Shown here: positions 25,365 to 37,656 of the stretch, in pieces
Numbering within the stretch: the stretch's first letter is position 1
Layout of the letters: each line of letters opens with the position of its first letter
NCBI GenBank assembly: GCA_030562195.1
Contig: JAUJPP010000011.1
Coordinates: forward strand, 6,324,001-6,388,000
Direction of reading: 5' to 3'
Length of the DNA: 64,000 nucleotides
From: Nipponacmea schrenckii
Lineage: Eukaryota > Mollusca > Gastropoda > Lottiidae
Program-made: the position numbers and the translations under genes
Notes under the pieces: model-generated
Told to the model about the DNA's origin: nothing
The model's input: the letters and a program-made list of their open reading frames with translations, nothing else
The model's database searches: none

Positions 25365-26275
25365 AATCTTATAAATGTGATGTTTGTAGTAAATCATTTA
25401 GTAAGAAAAAAGGTAAAAAGTATGATATTTGTTTTGAATCACTAATTAAGAAACCTAATAAATATGAAGTGTGTTGTAAATCATTTATTAAGAGAGAACT
25501 AAAAAAATAAATGTTTGTTGTAAATCATTTAATAAGAGAAGCTTAATACTAGTAAATATGAAGTTTGTAGTAAATCATCTAGTAAAAGAAATCAAATAAA
25601 TATGATGTTTATAGTAAATATTTAGTAAGAGAAAAGTAATAAGTATGATGTTTGTAGTATATCACTTATTAAGAAACCTAATAAATATGAAGTGTGTTGT
25701 AAATCATTTAGTTAGAGATAACTAATTAGAGATAACTAATAAATATATGATGTCTGTTGTAAATTATTTATGAAGAGAATGTAATAAATATGATGTATTT
25801 GGTAAATCATCTAGTTAGAGAAACTTATTAAATATGATGTCTGTTGTAAATTATTTTGAAAGAGAAACCTAATACGTATCATGTTTGTAGTAAATAATTT
25901 AGTAAAAGAAATCTACCATATGATGGCTTTAGTAACAAATCACTTATAATATAATTAGGTAATTATCCATACCATGCATTTGATTATTGCAAAAGATTAG
26001 TAAATTGATTAGTTTTGTGAGGTTTCTAGATTTTAAGTGATTCTGTTATTTTATTTCACTGATGATTAGATACGTATATTGACCATTTTTGAGAAATAAA
26101 ATTTTATGTTAATTCTAAGACACAGTATCCCTTCAAGAATTATTACGTCTGAAATAAATATTTAAGCAATATATGATGTTTGTTGTAATCCATCTAGTAA
26201 GAGAAACCTAATAAATATGATGTTTGTTGTAAAACATTTTATAAGAGAAACCTAATAAATATGATTTTGGTATTA
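25365..26275. repeat. Degenerate about 42-46-bp minisatellite
   Basis: About 15 strongly diverged copies of aaatatgatgtttgttgtaa then atcatttagtaagagaaacc. The array is interrupted at about 25930-26160 by unrelated sequence that includes the element end at 26085-26135. Confidence 0.8.
26085..26135 (+). mobile_element. Diverged right end of the TTAA MITE family
   Basis: aaaattttatgttaattcta then a degraded terminal block ending tatccctt aligns with the right end of the element at 22163-22611 (aaaattttatgttcgttcta ... tatccctt). Only the end is recognisable. Confidence 0.45.
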
Positions 26276-26494
26276 AGGGTAAGCTGAAGCCGCTGTCGTG
26301 GCATTCTTATCCTCATTTGAAAACTACATGACGTTGTCTGTTTCTGGTGTATACTGGTGGGATATTACGAAAAGACGAGTTTAAATCAACCTAAAAAAAA
26401 ACAGAAAGAGAAATCTACCATCGGTAATATAATGTACAAACTATAATGTCGTTTCATTATATTGTTTAGTATCGCTGTCAGGCAAGATAGGTAT

Positions 26495-27450
26495 GAAAGT
26501 AGATGACAAGTTAACGTTCGCTTCCAGTGGATGCTGATATCGCAAACTAGTTGGTTGTTGGTATATAGATGACAAATCAACATTTGCTTCCATCGGATAT
26601 CAATATAAACAACAATGTAGTTATTGGTAGATGACAAGTTAACTACCGATTCCAGTAGATGCTGATATCACAAACTGGGTGACCCTTAGCAGATGACAAG
26701 TTAAAATTCACTTCCAGTGAATGTTGATCTATCGCAAACTAGGTTGTTGTTGGTAGATGACAAGTTAACTTCTGTTCCCAGTAGATGCTGATATCACAAT
26801 CTAGATGACCCTTAGCAGATGACAAGTTAAAATTCACTTCCAGTGAATGTTGATCTATCGCAAACTAGGTTGTTGTTGGCAGATGACGAGTTGACATCCG
26901 CTTGCAGCGGATCCCGACATCGCAAACTATGTAGATGTTTGTAGATGACAAGTTAGCGTCCGCTTCCAGTTGCAGCTAATATCACAGTAGATGATAACTT
27001 AACGATCCTGACATCACAAACTAGGTATTGGTTAGTAGATGACAAATTAACGTCCACTTTCAATGGATGCTGATTTCGCAAACTAGCTGGCCGTTGGTAG
27101 ATGACAAGTTAACATTCACTTCCAGTTGCTGCTGATATCGCAAACTAGGTGGTTGTTGGTAGATGACAAATTAACATTCACTTCCAGTGGATGCTGATAT
27201 CGAAAACTAGGTGGTTGTTGGTAGATGACAAGTTAACATTCACTTCCAGTGGATGCTGATATCGCAAACTAGGTGGTTGTTGGTAGATGACAAGTTAACA
27301 TTCACTTCCAGTGGATGCTGATATCGCAAACTAGATGGTTGTTGGTAGATGACAAGTTAACATTCACTTCCAGTGGATGCTGATATCGCAAACTAGGTGG
27401 TTGTTAGTAGATGACAAGTTAACATTCAATTCCAGCGGATGCTGATATCG
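26495..27450 (-). repeat. About 62-bp minisatellite, inverted relative of the 6506-7425 array
   Basis: About 15 copies of gtagatgacaagttaacatt, cacttccagtggatgctgat, atcgcaaactaggtggttgt. The reverse complement matches the unit at 6506-7425 over nearly its full length. Copies are most uniform at 27100-27420 and diverge toward the left. Confidence 0.93.
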
Positions 27451-28032
27451 GTAGTTGTTGAAAGTAGTTACAAGATTGTGAATCTCGGCCCTAGAAGGTG
27501 CGGAGTTCCTCGATCCTCTTCATTCTTCCAAACTTGTAATCATGACATGTCTTGAAATGACACAGCAGACCACAACAACATAATGCTAAATATTATCTCC
27601 CCTTACAAAATGACGACATCTAACAAGAAACTGCCAACTAAAAATTTAGGCATTTGCAAGAGAAAGGTTTCACTTCTTCCCCAAATTCCAATTCCAATCC
27701 GTAAAAACAATAACAAGGTGGTTGTTAGTAGATGACAAGTTAACATTCAATTCCAGCGGATGCTGATATCGGTAGTTGTTGAAAGTAGTTACAAGATTGT
27801 GAATCTCGGCCCTAGAAGGTGCGGAGATCCTCGATCCTCTTCATTCTTCCAAACTTGTAATCATGACATGTCTTGAAATGACACAGCAGACCACAACAAC
27901 ATAATGCTAAATATTATCTCCCCTTACAAAATGACGACATCTAACAAGAAACTGCCAACTAAAAATTTAGGCATTTTCAAGAGAAAGGTTTCACTTCTTC
28001 CCCAAATTCCAATTCCAATCCGTAAAAACAAT
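27395..28032. repeat. 317-bp direct duplication, two mismatches
   Basis: Positions 27395-27711 and 27716-28032 are the same sequence offset by 321 bp. They differ at 27506/27827 (t/a) and 27656/27977 (g/t). The first copy starts inside the last minisatellite unit. The very high identity means a recent duplication or an assembly artefact. Confidence 0.95.
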
Positions 28033-28362
28033 GTACGATATCAGACAACAAACAATTCTTCTACATGATGAAGAATGACATTAAAAAGAAACAAAAAATG
28101 ATTAGGACCTATATTATATTGGAGACATTCGTCACAATTCATAACATCTATATTCAGTAATTATTTACAAGAATTCGGAAACGTTTGAAATAAAATCAAT
28201 CAATAAACCGGATATGAAATGATCCCTGCGCATGCCTCTAGTTCTAGTTTCTTTTTATCTTAATAGTTAATACATTCCTTGAACTTTGATCTGAAATAAT
28301 TGGACTTTTAGATAACTTTATTTTTTTAGAATTCATTATAGAGTAGACATTTAATTTTCAAG

Positions 28363-29958
28363 ATGGGGAGAAAGGTGTTTGTCATTGGTGTCGGAATGAC
28401 TAAGTTTGAAAAGCCAGGTAGACGTGAAAATTTCGACTACCCTGAAATGGCAAAAGAAGCAGGAACTAAAGCACTCCAAGACGCCGGAGTGTCGTATAAT
28501 GAAATAGAACAAGCTTGTGTGGGGTATGTTTATGGTGATACCACTTGCGGTCAAAGAGCTTTGTATCAGCTGGGTTTGACTGGAATACCTATCTACAATG
28601 TCAACAATGCCTGTTCTACTGGCTCCACTGCTCTCTTGATGGGGAAAAATTTAATAGAAGGTGGAATGGCAGAGTGTGTTCTGTGTTTAGGGTTTGAGAA
28701 GATGGAGCGAGGATCATTAAAGATGAAATATGCTGATAGAACCAGTCCAATGGATAAACACATTGAAGTGATGACTCAGCTGAGAGATTTTGAGTCTGGT
28801 CCAATCACAGCTCAGATGTTTGGTAATGCAGGCCGTGAACACATGGAGAAATATTCCACCAAGCCAGAACATTTTGCGAAAATTGCCTACAAAAATCATA
28901 AACATTCCGTAAACAATCCGTATTCCCAGTTCCGGGATGAGTACACTCTCGATCAAATTAAATCAGCACCCAAAATCCACGACCCATTGACTAAGTTACA
29001 GTGCTGTCCAACATCAGATGGGTCTGCTTGTGCTATATTGGCAAGTCAAGATTTCGTGGAAAAGCATAACCTACAGAGTCAGGCGGTTGAAATTGTTGCT
29101 ATGGAAATGGCTACAGATTTACCAAGTGTATTCCAAGATAGAAGTTGTATGCAAATTGTTGGTTATGATATGTCCAAACTAGCAGCAGACAAGGCCTTTG
29201 CTAAAGCAGGGTTTGACAGAAATGCTGTTGATGTGATTGAATTACATGATTGTTTCTCAGCCAATGAATTAATAACCTATGAGGCCCTGGGCTTGTGTGA
29301 ACCAGGAAAAGCTGGAGAATTCATCGACAGGGGAGATAATACCTATGGTGGAAAATATGTTGTCAATCCTAGTGGGGGTTTGTTGTCGAAAGGTCACCCA
29401 TTGGGAGCCACAGGTTTAGCCCAATGTGCTGAACTCTCTTGGCAGCTACGAGGCCAAGCAGATAAACGCCAGGTGAAAGGAGCAAAAATTGGATTACAAC
29501 ATAATATTGGTCTAGGTGGAGCTGCTGTTGTATCATTGTATCGCCTTGGTTACCCAAGAGAAAATCGTTTACAAGCTGCCAATGTCAGCGCAACTACTGA
29601 AAGTGATTTCAAATCAAAAGAAGTTTTTAAAGAAATTGGAAATCATTTAGAACAAGATGGAGAAAATATTGTCAAGAAAATGAAGGGTATATTTTGCTTT
29701 AATGTTAAAAATGGTGCAGGGCAGACAGGAACATGGTATGTGGATGCTAAAAATGGAAAAGGCTCAGTAAGTTTTGGTGGAGAGAAGAAAGCTGATGTGA
29801 CCCTGTCTATGAATGATGATGACCTGTTAAAATTGATGACTGGGAAACTGAATCCACAAACAGCCTTCTTTCAGGGAAAATTGAAGTTTAAAGGCAACAT
29901 GGCTCTTGCCATGAAATTAAAAGAAATTCAGCCAAAAGCTGGCAGCTCTAAACTTTAA
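28363..29958 (+). CDS. SCP2: Sterol carrier protein x (3-ketoacyl-CoA thiolase / SCP2), intronless
   Basis: A single 531-codon ORF, close to the family length (human SCPx is 547 aa). Residues 1-400 are a SCP2-type thiolase: NNACSTGS with the nucleophilic Cys84, HDCFS at 295-299, and GHPLGATG with His345. Residues 416-528 are an SCP2 sterol-binding domain. The protein ends in SKL, a type 1 peroxisomal targeting signal. In this family the thiolase cleaves branched-chain 3-oxoacyl-CoAs, including bile-acid-type side chains, and the SCP2 domain carries lipids. The start lies in a plausible context (ttcaagATGG) and the first residues match the family. The whole coding region lacks introns, while human SCP2 has many, so this may be a functional retrocopy or a lineage with intron loss. 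An AATAAA follows about 510 bp after the stop. Confidence 0.96.
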   Translation: MGRKVFVIGVGMTKFEKPGRRENFDYPEMAKEAGTKALQDAGVSYNEIEQACVGYVYGDTTCGQRALYQLGLTGIPIYNVNNACSTGSTALLMGKNLIEGGMAECVLCLGFEKMERGSLKMKYADRTSPMDKHIEVMTQLRDFESGPITAQMFGNAGREHMEKYSTKPEHFAKIAYKNHKHSVNNPYSQFRDEYTLDQIKSAPKIHDPLTKLQCCPTSDGSACAILASQDFVEKHNLQSQAVEIVAMEMATDLPSVFQDRSCMQIVGYDMSKLAADKAFAKAGFDRNAVDVIELHDCFSANELITYEALGLCEPGKAGEFIDRGDNTYGGKYVVNPSGGLLSKGHPLGATGLAQCAELSWQLRGQADKRQVKGAKIGLQHNIGLGGAAVVSLYRLGYPRENRLQAANVSATTESDFKSKEVFKEIGNHLEQDGENIVKKMKGIFCFNVKNGAGQTGTWYVDAKNGKGSVSFGGEKKADVTLSMNDDDLLKLMTGKLNPQTAFFQGKLKFKGNMALAMKLKEIQPKAGSSKL

Positions 29959-30466
29959 GCTATTTTTGTGTATTTCTCTTTGTCATTCTGAGCTTTAAGC
30001 TCACTATTAACAATGTTAAACGAAAAATGTTTTATCAATTTTTGTGTTCTATTTCTCAATGTAATTTCAAATATAATTTATATTTTGAGCAATGAGTTTC
30101 AAACTTGCAGAACAAAATTTCTACTTCATTTATACCGGCTTTATATTTTTTTTCCAAATGTCTTGAAAAATCTTAGTAAACTGAATGTATTTGTGGAGTC
30201 CATCCTATTAACGCAACTTGGATTTTCAGCTCTACATAATTTTTAGAGGATTCATATGAATAACCATGTCTGTTTAGATATTCTTGCTTTGATCTTTTAT
30301 ATATTAACCAATAGAAGACCATATTTGTAACAGTTATAAAGGTATGAGGGTAGTATTTTATCGATTGTTCTTTTACTGTTGTTTAATGGTAAGTGGCTCT
30401 GATTTTGAATATTGACAAATTGTCTTTCTAGAACTAATAATTCTACTGAAAAATGTAATGTATTGA

Positions 30467-30472
30467 AATAAA
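30467..30472 (+). other. Polyadenylation signal AATAAA for SCP2
   Basis: First canonical AATAAA after the SCPx stop codon; a second is at 30509-30514. This implies a 3' UTR of roughly 530-580 nt. Confidence 0.55.
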
Positions 30473-30844
30473 GTATTTTACAGGTTTTTGATGTTTTGTT
30501 TCATATACAATAAAATGTCAGTGCAAGACCAATGGGGTTGAGGGATGAGGGTGGAGCATGTTGCCCCCATCCCAATCAAATTTCTATCTAGTTCACACAG
30601 GCAAAGAAGTGGTAGTTGAGATAAAGAGAAATTGAGAAATTTAAGCCCAAGTACATCTGGAAATGTCAGCTTAAAAAATTCTTGAAGTGCAAAATCTGGA
30701 GAAAAAAAGTTACATGATTACACACCAAAGGCATGGTACATGTATATGGATCCCTATACCTAAACTATTGTGAAGTGCCACAAAAGCATTTCAAATATTA
30801 GACCACATACCTTTACCACCCCAGCATTGTTTATATGACAGCCA

Positions 30845-31440
30845 TTAGCAGCTCCTTTGCCCTGACAACCCAGCATCACAAGATCACCTTGCCCCAACAA
30901 CCCTATCACATTGCCCTAAACAACCCAGCATCACTTGATCACATTGCCCTGAACAAACCAGCATCACTAGATCACATTGCCCTGACAACCAAGCATCATT
31001 AGATCACATTGCTCCAACAACCAAGCATCATTAGAAAACATTGCCCCAACAACCCTAGCATCACTAGATCACATTGCCCCAACAAACCAGCATCACTAGA
31101 TCACATTGCCCTGACAACCCTATCACTAGATCACATTGCCCTGACAACACTAGCATCAAAAGGATCACATTGCCTTGAAAACACTAGCATCAAAAGGATC
31201 ACATTGCCCTGACAACTCTAGCATTACTAGATCACATTGCCCTGACAACCCTAGCATCAAAAGGATCACATTGCCTTGAAAACACTAGCATCAAAAGGAT
31301 CACATTGCCCTGACAACCCTAGCATCAAAAGGATCACATTGCCCTGACAACTCTAGCATAACTAGATCACATTGCCCTGACAACCCTAGCATCAAAAGAA
31401 TCACATTTCCCTGACAATTCTAGCATAACTAGATCACATA
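30845..31440. repeat. 33-34-bp minisatellite between SCP2 and RPL5
   Basis: About 18 imperfect copies of atcacattgccctgacaacc plus ctagcatcaaaagg (or ctagcatcactag). It fills the space between the two convergent genes. Confidence 0.92.
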
Positions 31441-31510
31441 GCTCTGACCATCCAAGCAAGTGTGGTATTTCTCTACACCATAATAAAGAAAAGAACTTTT
31501 TATCAGGATC

Positions 31511-31516
31511 TTTATT
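31511..31516 (-). other. Polyadenylation signal for RPL5
   Basis: tttatt on the + strand reads AATAAA on the minus strand, 26 nt past the RPL5 stop. Another AATAAA overlaps the stop codon itself (31541-31546). The implied 3' UTR is short, as is common for ribosomal protein genes. Confidence 0.6.
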
Positions 31517-31541
31517 GACCAATAGAAATACAGCAAAGCAT

Positions 31542-34500
31542 TTATTCTTGAGCAGCCTTCTCTTCTGCAATCTTTCGAACAAATCCTGCTTTCTTCTGTT
31601 TGATGATGGCCATACGTTGAGCCTTGGGAGTCTTGGCCTTGTTCCATCTGAAAAAATTCAAATATCAAAATTAAAGGTACATCAATAAGATGGTATATTA
31701 TCAAATTGCTACAAGAGGAAATATCAAATTTTTGGAAGAAAACAGTACATTCAGTTTCTCTATTACACAGATGGGCACTATTTCACAAAAACTTATTTTG
31801 TATAGACCATTAGGATCACAACTCTTATGCTTAATAGTCAAGCCAAGAGAAACTCTCTGTAATAATGTACAAGTTTGTTTTATATATGGTGTATCTCTGA
31901 TATATATTCTACACTTCAACAATTACCACAGTAAGATTTACGACAAGGTTTTCACCTCTATAGTGAAAGAAAACTGACCTCTTTTTGGGCACGTCTGTTT
32001 TTGGTTTGGGTTTAGATGGACTGGGATCAGCTCTAATGGCAGAGTGAGTCTTCTGGTACATTGCTTCCATCTAAAAAATAGATATCATTGGGTTAAAGCT
32101 ATGTAAAAAAAAAATTAAACAAAGACATGCCATCAGTTCTAGATAAATTTAAATTTTGATTCATACTTCATAAATGTAGTAAAGATTTAAGTGTTTTGAT
32201 TGTAGGCTTTTAATCACACTCAGTGATAATAGAAAATATAACTATACCATTGATTCCATTATTAGATTTAATACTAGATCACAAAATGGTTGCTTTTTGA
32301 ATATCAATTTATATTAGTTCAATAAACCATTTCAAAACTTACATTGTCTGGAGTGATTCCCAATTTTATGTAACGACTGAAATGTTTTTTAAACAATTCT
32401 TCGTCTTCTTCCTCTAGACTGGTCATATAATCTCCAACATGTTTAGCAAAAATATGGTCTCTATGGACACCAGCATCGTAATTCTTAGTTTCTCTATCGT
32501 AACCAATGAATCTCTTATTACTGAAAATAGATTTAAAAATATTAAAAATCTTTCAATTTATACTGTTGGGGTTAATTTATGACAAATTAAAGGGTGATCA
32601 AAAAAAATTTTGCAATAAAATTTTAATGCAATTATCCCAAAATCAAAAACTGGTTGAAACAAACACTACTTAAACACCAGTACTTTCATAAATTTCTGCT
32701 TTAAAAAACATTTATCAATTAGAAAATCAACTAGAATTGCTTACAATTATGAACGTATTTCGAGAGCCTTAAAATATTATGTAGGCTAAATTTGCAATTA
32801 CCTACATCTAGACAATATATTGAATATCATTTGACCTAGTTTTCAAAGTCATAAAATAATTCGGTCACACCTTCCGTAACGGTTAATGATGGCGAAAATA
32901 TGAAAATTATCAATTTTTGCTGTATTTAAGTACACTTATCTCTATGAATTTTTTAAGTAAGCCAAATTAAAAAATATCTGCTCGTAGACAATATATTGAA
33001 TATTATTTGACCTAATTTTCAAGGTCATAGATTAAGTGGGTCACACCTTCCGTACCCGTTAAAGTGACCTAATTTTGAAAAAATCGAAATTGAAATAATT
33101 CGAAAGAAAATACGAAATTTGAAAATCGGTCTCCAAGAAAAGGTAGATAATGATCCATTGTATCTATGTGCTAAATTTCATCAAAATCGATCTATCAGTA
33201 GTGTCTGAATTTCGGATTTAAGAATTGTAACGAAAATTCAAAATGGCGGCCGATATGGCAGCTTGACCTAATTATTTAGGTCAAATCAATTACTATTGAC
33301 AAGTTATTTATAAAACAGTTTTCACTTTTCACCTAGCAGTTATAGACCGGAAGTTACGTAATTACGTCATTTGAGGCTAAACCGGAAGTGGAATTTTTTT
33401 TTTCACATTTTTTCAAAAATTATAAACATATCGCCTATCAACTGGTAAAGTTTCAAAATTTTACCATTTATATTAAAGGAGAAATCACGGTCTGAAATTT
33501 TTGCCGATGACCCTTGAATATTGAATTGCAAATCGTGGGTAAAACATTTAACCTAATTGCATAAAACCTATAATTGTTAGTTGACAAATACATTGAAGTT
33601 TTCAAATCTGAAAATCTGGTCAAAATCGAACTGAAAATAAACTTGCTAAAGCAAAAAAACCTGAACTTCCGGTTCTCACTTCCTGTCAGAGATAGAACTT
33701 CCGGTTTTGTTTTATTTGATAATAGAAATCATTCTAAGATCAACTGTAGATTTAGAATTTCTGCACCTTTTACCAGTTTGTCTGCAAACTCATCCAAGAA
33801 TTACAAAAAAAAAAAAAAAATAAAATAATCCGAACGATTACAATACGTTTTCGCCAAAGTCGAAATACGTAATAAATCAACAGCCCTACTGGTAAAACAA
33901 TACAAGATGTTCTTTACAACCAACAATGTCCAGCTAATACCCATTAGTGATCATTCTTATTTTTAAAAGTTTCTTTCTACAAGCCCTTTCACAATAGGTT
34001 GTATTATCCCCCCCATCTCTAAAAATCCTCACATTTACCCTTCCTCTTAGAAAATCCTCACTGCTACCCTTCCTCTTAAAAAATCCTCACTGCTACCCTT
34101 CCTCTTAGAAGATAGCAATGCGATGCATTGAAATACGCCCAAATGGCAGCCATACTACAGATACATATGTTAAAGATTTTTCTATGTTTAACGATATATC
34201 TCGGTTAAAAGTATCCTACAACACAAAAATCAGATCAGATAAACTTTAAGTCCCCAATAACCCACATGCCAAATATTTTAATGACACCATATCTAACAAA
34301 CGTTACAGAAATAACATGATGGCGATTAGCAGTAAGTCAAGTTAGTTTACCGGGAAATTTATCGCAGGAATTATTGATTGATACAAGACTTTTACAAAAG
34401 GTTTGCTCCTATTATAAAAGATACATTCACAATTTCAAGCCAGTCGTCGGCAGATGTCAAGTGTTCTGAAGTTAAAACTAAATAAAACTTAGGTCTACAA

Positions 34501-37500
34501 AAGCCAACGTTAACAAGCGATATCTGATTTAAGCTATTGATATCGGGAATAATCAAATACATTTTAGTAAGATAAAACCTTTATTAGGCCTACCGGTATT
34601 TAAATATTTTGTCGATATGAGAATATGGCCTTCCAACATAATGTAGGGTATTTCAGAATTTGACCTACTTAATCGGAGATTTTCTTTGGAAAGTCAGTCG
34701 AGAAGACTGTCGTCAACATATTGACTCAACTCACTATTTTACATGTCATAATAACATTGTTTGACGAATGCACTGCATACTTTGATAATAAAATAACACA
34801 AACACAAACCTTCGTGAAATATAAAAAGAAAGAAATTTAAGCTGTAGAAGTGACAAGATCGACATAATTTATTAAATTTTAGACTCGACAATCCAGTCCT
34901 TCTGATATCTATGTTATTGTAATTAGTCTGGGTGACAGAGACTATAATTCGCGGGTTTATTGACTTCACGCGTTCGGATTGGTTGTGACGTCGAAAAAGG
35001 GGAGGTCTGTCGAATTGTCAATATTGTCGACTGGAAAATAAGTACAAGACTGTTACCCTGAAGTTTTATGCTATATCTCGGCCAAAAATTGTCCGATCAG
35101 CACCAAAATCAATAGGGATCCTCTTTGTAATGTTATTAACCCATATAACAAAAATAAAAAAGATCCATTGAGAATTGTAGACTGTAGAGTGAGTACAAGA
35201 AAAATGTGAACAGACACACACACAGACAGACAGGGGTGATCACAATATACGACCAAAATACATTTTGGGCGTATAAAAATCCTCACTGCTACCCACTTCC
35301 CCAAAATCCTTACTATTTCAAGATTTTCTCCTGAAATCTAGTGCATTTTAGCGATTACCTTTTAAAATTTTTAATATTTCAATTTTTTTTGCCTCATTAC
35401 TCCCAATTCCCCATAGGAATTTAATCCCCAGTACTCCTGAAAACCTCTGTTTAACCAAGAATGCCTCAGAACTTGACTGACCTATGTGGAATATCCAGAC
35501 CACCATCAGCAGCACCTTTCATAACACCAAAAACTTTAGCTCCAGTGGAACTTCTAGACAAGCCAATATCTAAAATAGCTCGGAATGCTCCTGGCTTGTC
35601 AGGAACTTTCTCAACATGGTAAGCTTCACCATCAGGTGCTTCTTGCCCTTTGTAAATACCATCTAGTTTATATTTCTGTAATAACTGTAACAAAGAGAAA
35701 TTTATGTTAAAGGGAAAGAATCACTGTTTAGCCTATTATCTTTGGTCTCAGAAACAGGAATTTTCAGCCAAGCTAATTAATGATTCCAAGCCTTCAAAAC
35801 ACTATACAGATCCATCACATGAACAATTAAAACATCTTAATATAGAGTCCACTATTATTCCTTCAGATTATTTCGCTTGTAAAGTTTAACATACAACTTA
35901 CTCTTCTGGCCAATAATAAACCTGTACAATAAGCAGCAGCGTAATTAGTCAAACCAACTTTCAATCCATATCTAGGTAATTCATGAGAATATGCACTGCA
36001 GATTACAACATCACCCTCGATTTTAGCATAGGCAACCTGTTAAATAGAACAGAACAAACTGGATTGAGGCATAGAATAAAGATTACAATAAGGCAGTCTA
36101 TAATATACAATGAAATTCTTTAATGACATTAAGTGTGGGATCATATCATGTAACAAAACCATTCAATTTGATAGTAGGCCCTATACTACTCCTAGGCTAT
36201 ATTGTGCACAATGTTTCATTAATGTACTTTGTCATCAGTTTATATGGTATACAACAACTTGGTTTTAATGTAGACAATGTTTCTACAATTTTCATTGTCT
36301 CTAACTTGCATTTATTAACAAAGTGAAAGAAAATCATGTCAATAAATGAGCAAAACAAAACTATTGTCCAAGCAGAAAAACTTTACTAACAAATAGCCAC
36401 AGAAATACAACAGATCGGTCTCACCTACCTGACAAGTAATATCTTTATTAGAAAATCTAACAATCAATCGATATTTGGGGGTGTTGTATTTACATTTTTC
36501 TTGAAATATCAATCGTTTTCTTGCATAGTAGTCAGTCTTGCCCTCTAAAATACAAAGAAAATTGTTACTCTTCATTAGTCATTTTTAACATGAATTCACC
36601 CTAATGGGTTGGTCACTATTTTACACACTGAACTGAGAGCTACTGTATCCCTTATCACAGCAGTAGTTTAACATAACATATGTATAAAGATGGTTTTCAA
36701 ATCATGTTTTGAGTCTTTCTTCATCGGATTGGACTAATAAATGAGTCATGCAATCGGCAATGAGAGAAAAATTTGTCATGACAGTGGAATTGACCGGATA
36801 TTAAACAATTTCCAAATATTGAGAAATTTAATGCAAACAGCTTAGCCTGTAGGATAACACCTAAAAAAAAGCCTAAGTAAATGTTGATCTTGTCCTGGGT
36901 TATAGAAACAAACCTTACCTCTCCTTCTCCTGAATTTGACCTGGTATCTTTTAAAATAAGCCTTGTTTTTCTGAACTTTGACAAAAGGCTGAAATAAGAA
37001 TAATCACAATAAAAGCTTCAAATTGGTACAATACCATTTCTGTAGCACTGGACAAAATCTTCAACAATTCCTCAAGATATGAGAATGGGATTAGAGGTCA
37101 GTTTAAAAAAAATGATTTAATGTCACTAGAGATTTGTTGCAGTAAAGAGTTCCAATGTCAATGATGAGATTATAGAATGAGACAGAACATTTTGACACAT
37201 TAATGGATTGAAAAGTCTACAGTTGTTTGTCAGAGCCAATGGAAGCTTAAAATGATCTGATATGGCAAGACTTGAATTCAAAGATAACATTCAATTCTAA
37301 TACTATTCAGATTTTGAAGGTAAACAGACAACACTTCATAAAACTAAATTGAGAAGACAGTTCGACGGCCTAAATGAAAAGATGTGATTAAGCCACGATC
37401 TCGGGTTTATCTAGTATTTAAAGGTGTTGATGCGATCTGATATAACGACATTACTAACAACATCAAGATTGCCACATGGTTCAATTTCGATAACATTGAA

Positions 37501-37656
37501 TGCATTAGACTTGAGAACGTCATAAACTCTAGGTAAACTATCTCATAAATATCGTAAAAATGCAAAGCCATCGGTCGAAATTATGTATATGAGGGTATAG
37601 ATTGGACTTTAAATGAAAGATTCTTTTATTTTTGGGAGTTGTTAATGGCTCACCAT
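31542..37656 (-). CDS. RPL5: Ribosomal protein L5 (uL18), eight coding exons
   Basis: Coding exons in order on the minus strand: 37656-37654 (ATG only), 36988-36919, 36544-36429, 36036-35902, 35684-35482, 32520-32343, 32070-31979, 31647-31542. They total 903 nt, giving 300 aa (human is 297). All junctions are GT-AG and in phase. Diagnostic segments are [62 protein letters not shown] and [17 protein letters not shown], ending in a lysine-rich tail. RPL5 binds 5S rRNA and, with RPL11, forms the 5S RNP of the large subunit. The start exon (AAAATG followed by donor GTGAGC) is inferred: exon 2 begins PFVKV and needs only Met before it. Intron 5 is 2.96 kb and full of transposon debris. I found no convincing intronic snoRNA. 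Confidence 0.93.
32811..33062. repeat. Direct repeat in RPL5 intron 5
   Basis: Two copies of about 75 bp, 32811-32886 and 32987-33062. Each opens gacaatatattgaatat, has tttgacctaRttttcaaRgt in the middle and closes tcacaccttccgta. They are 176 bp apart and probably belong to one mobile element. Confidence 0.7.
33220..33835. mobile_element. Transposon-like debris with repeated accggaagt motifs and an A tract
   Basis: accggaagt or its complement acttccggt occurs four times (near 33345, 33380, 33663, 33698). An A-tract of about 17 follows near 33805. Pattern and position suggest an old mobile element, but I cannot define its ends or class. Confidence 0.35.
34014..35300. mobile_element. About 1.14-kb insertion splitting a 30-bp minisatellite
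   Basis: Three copies of aaaatcctcactgctaccct plus tcctcttag lie at 34014-34110, and the same motif resumes at 35277 (aaatcctcactgctaccc). Between them, atacgcccaaa (34133-34143) and its exact reverse complement tttgggcgtat (35264-35274) bracket an insertion. The right part includes cacacacacagacagacagg. The 11-bp inverted ends suggest a DNA transposon, but the target duplication is unclear. Confidence 0.55.
36715..36805 (-). mobile_element. Eroded SINE fragment in RPL5 intron 2
   Basis: gtcatgcaatcggcaatgag matches the SINE 3' body (catgcagtgtgcaatgag) and lies in the same orientation as the copy at 15603-15906. Confidence 0.4.

Noticed and set aside
28351..29557. Minus-strand ORFs antisense to SCPx
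   Set aside because: Shadows of a real, well-conserved coding frame on the + strand.
31009..31212. 67-codon ORF in the 33-bp minisatellite
   Set aside because: Pure repeat translation.
32071..32342. C/D snoRNA in an RPL5 intron (vertebrate RPL5 hosts snoRNAs)
   Set aside because: AACTGATGG-type boxes occur by chance, but I found no correctly spaced C and D box pair with a terminal stem in any RPL5 intron.
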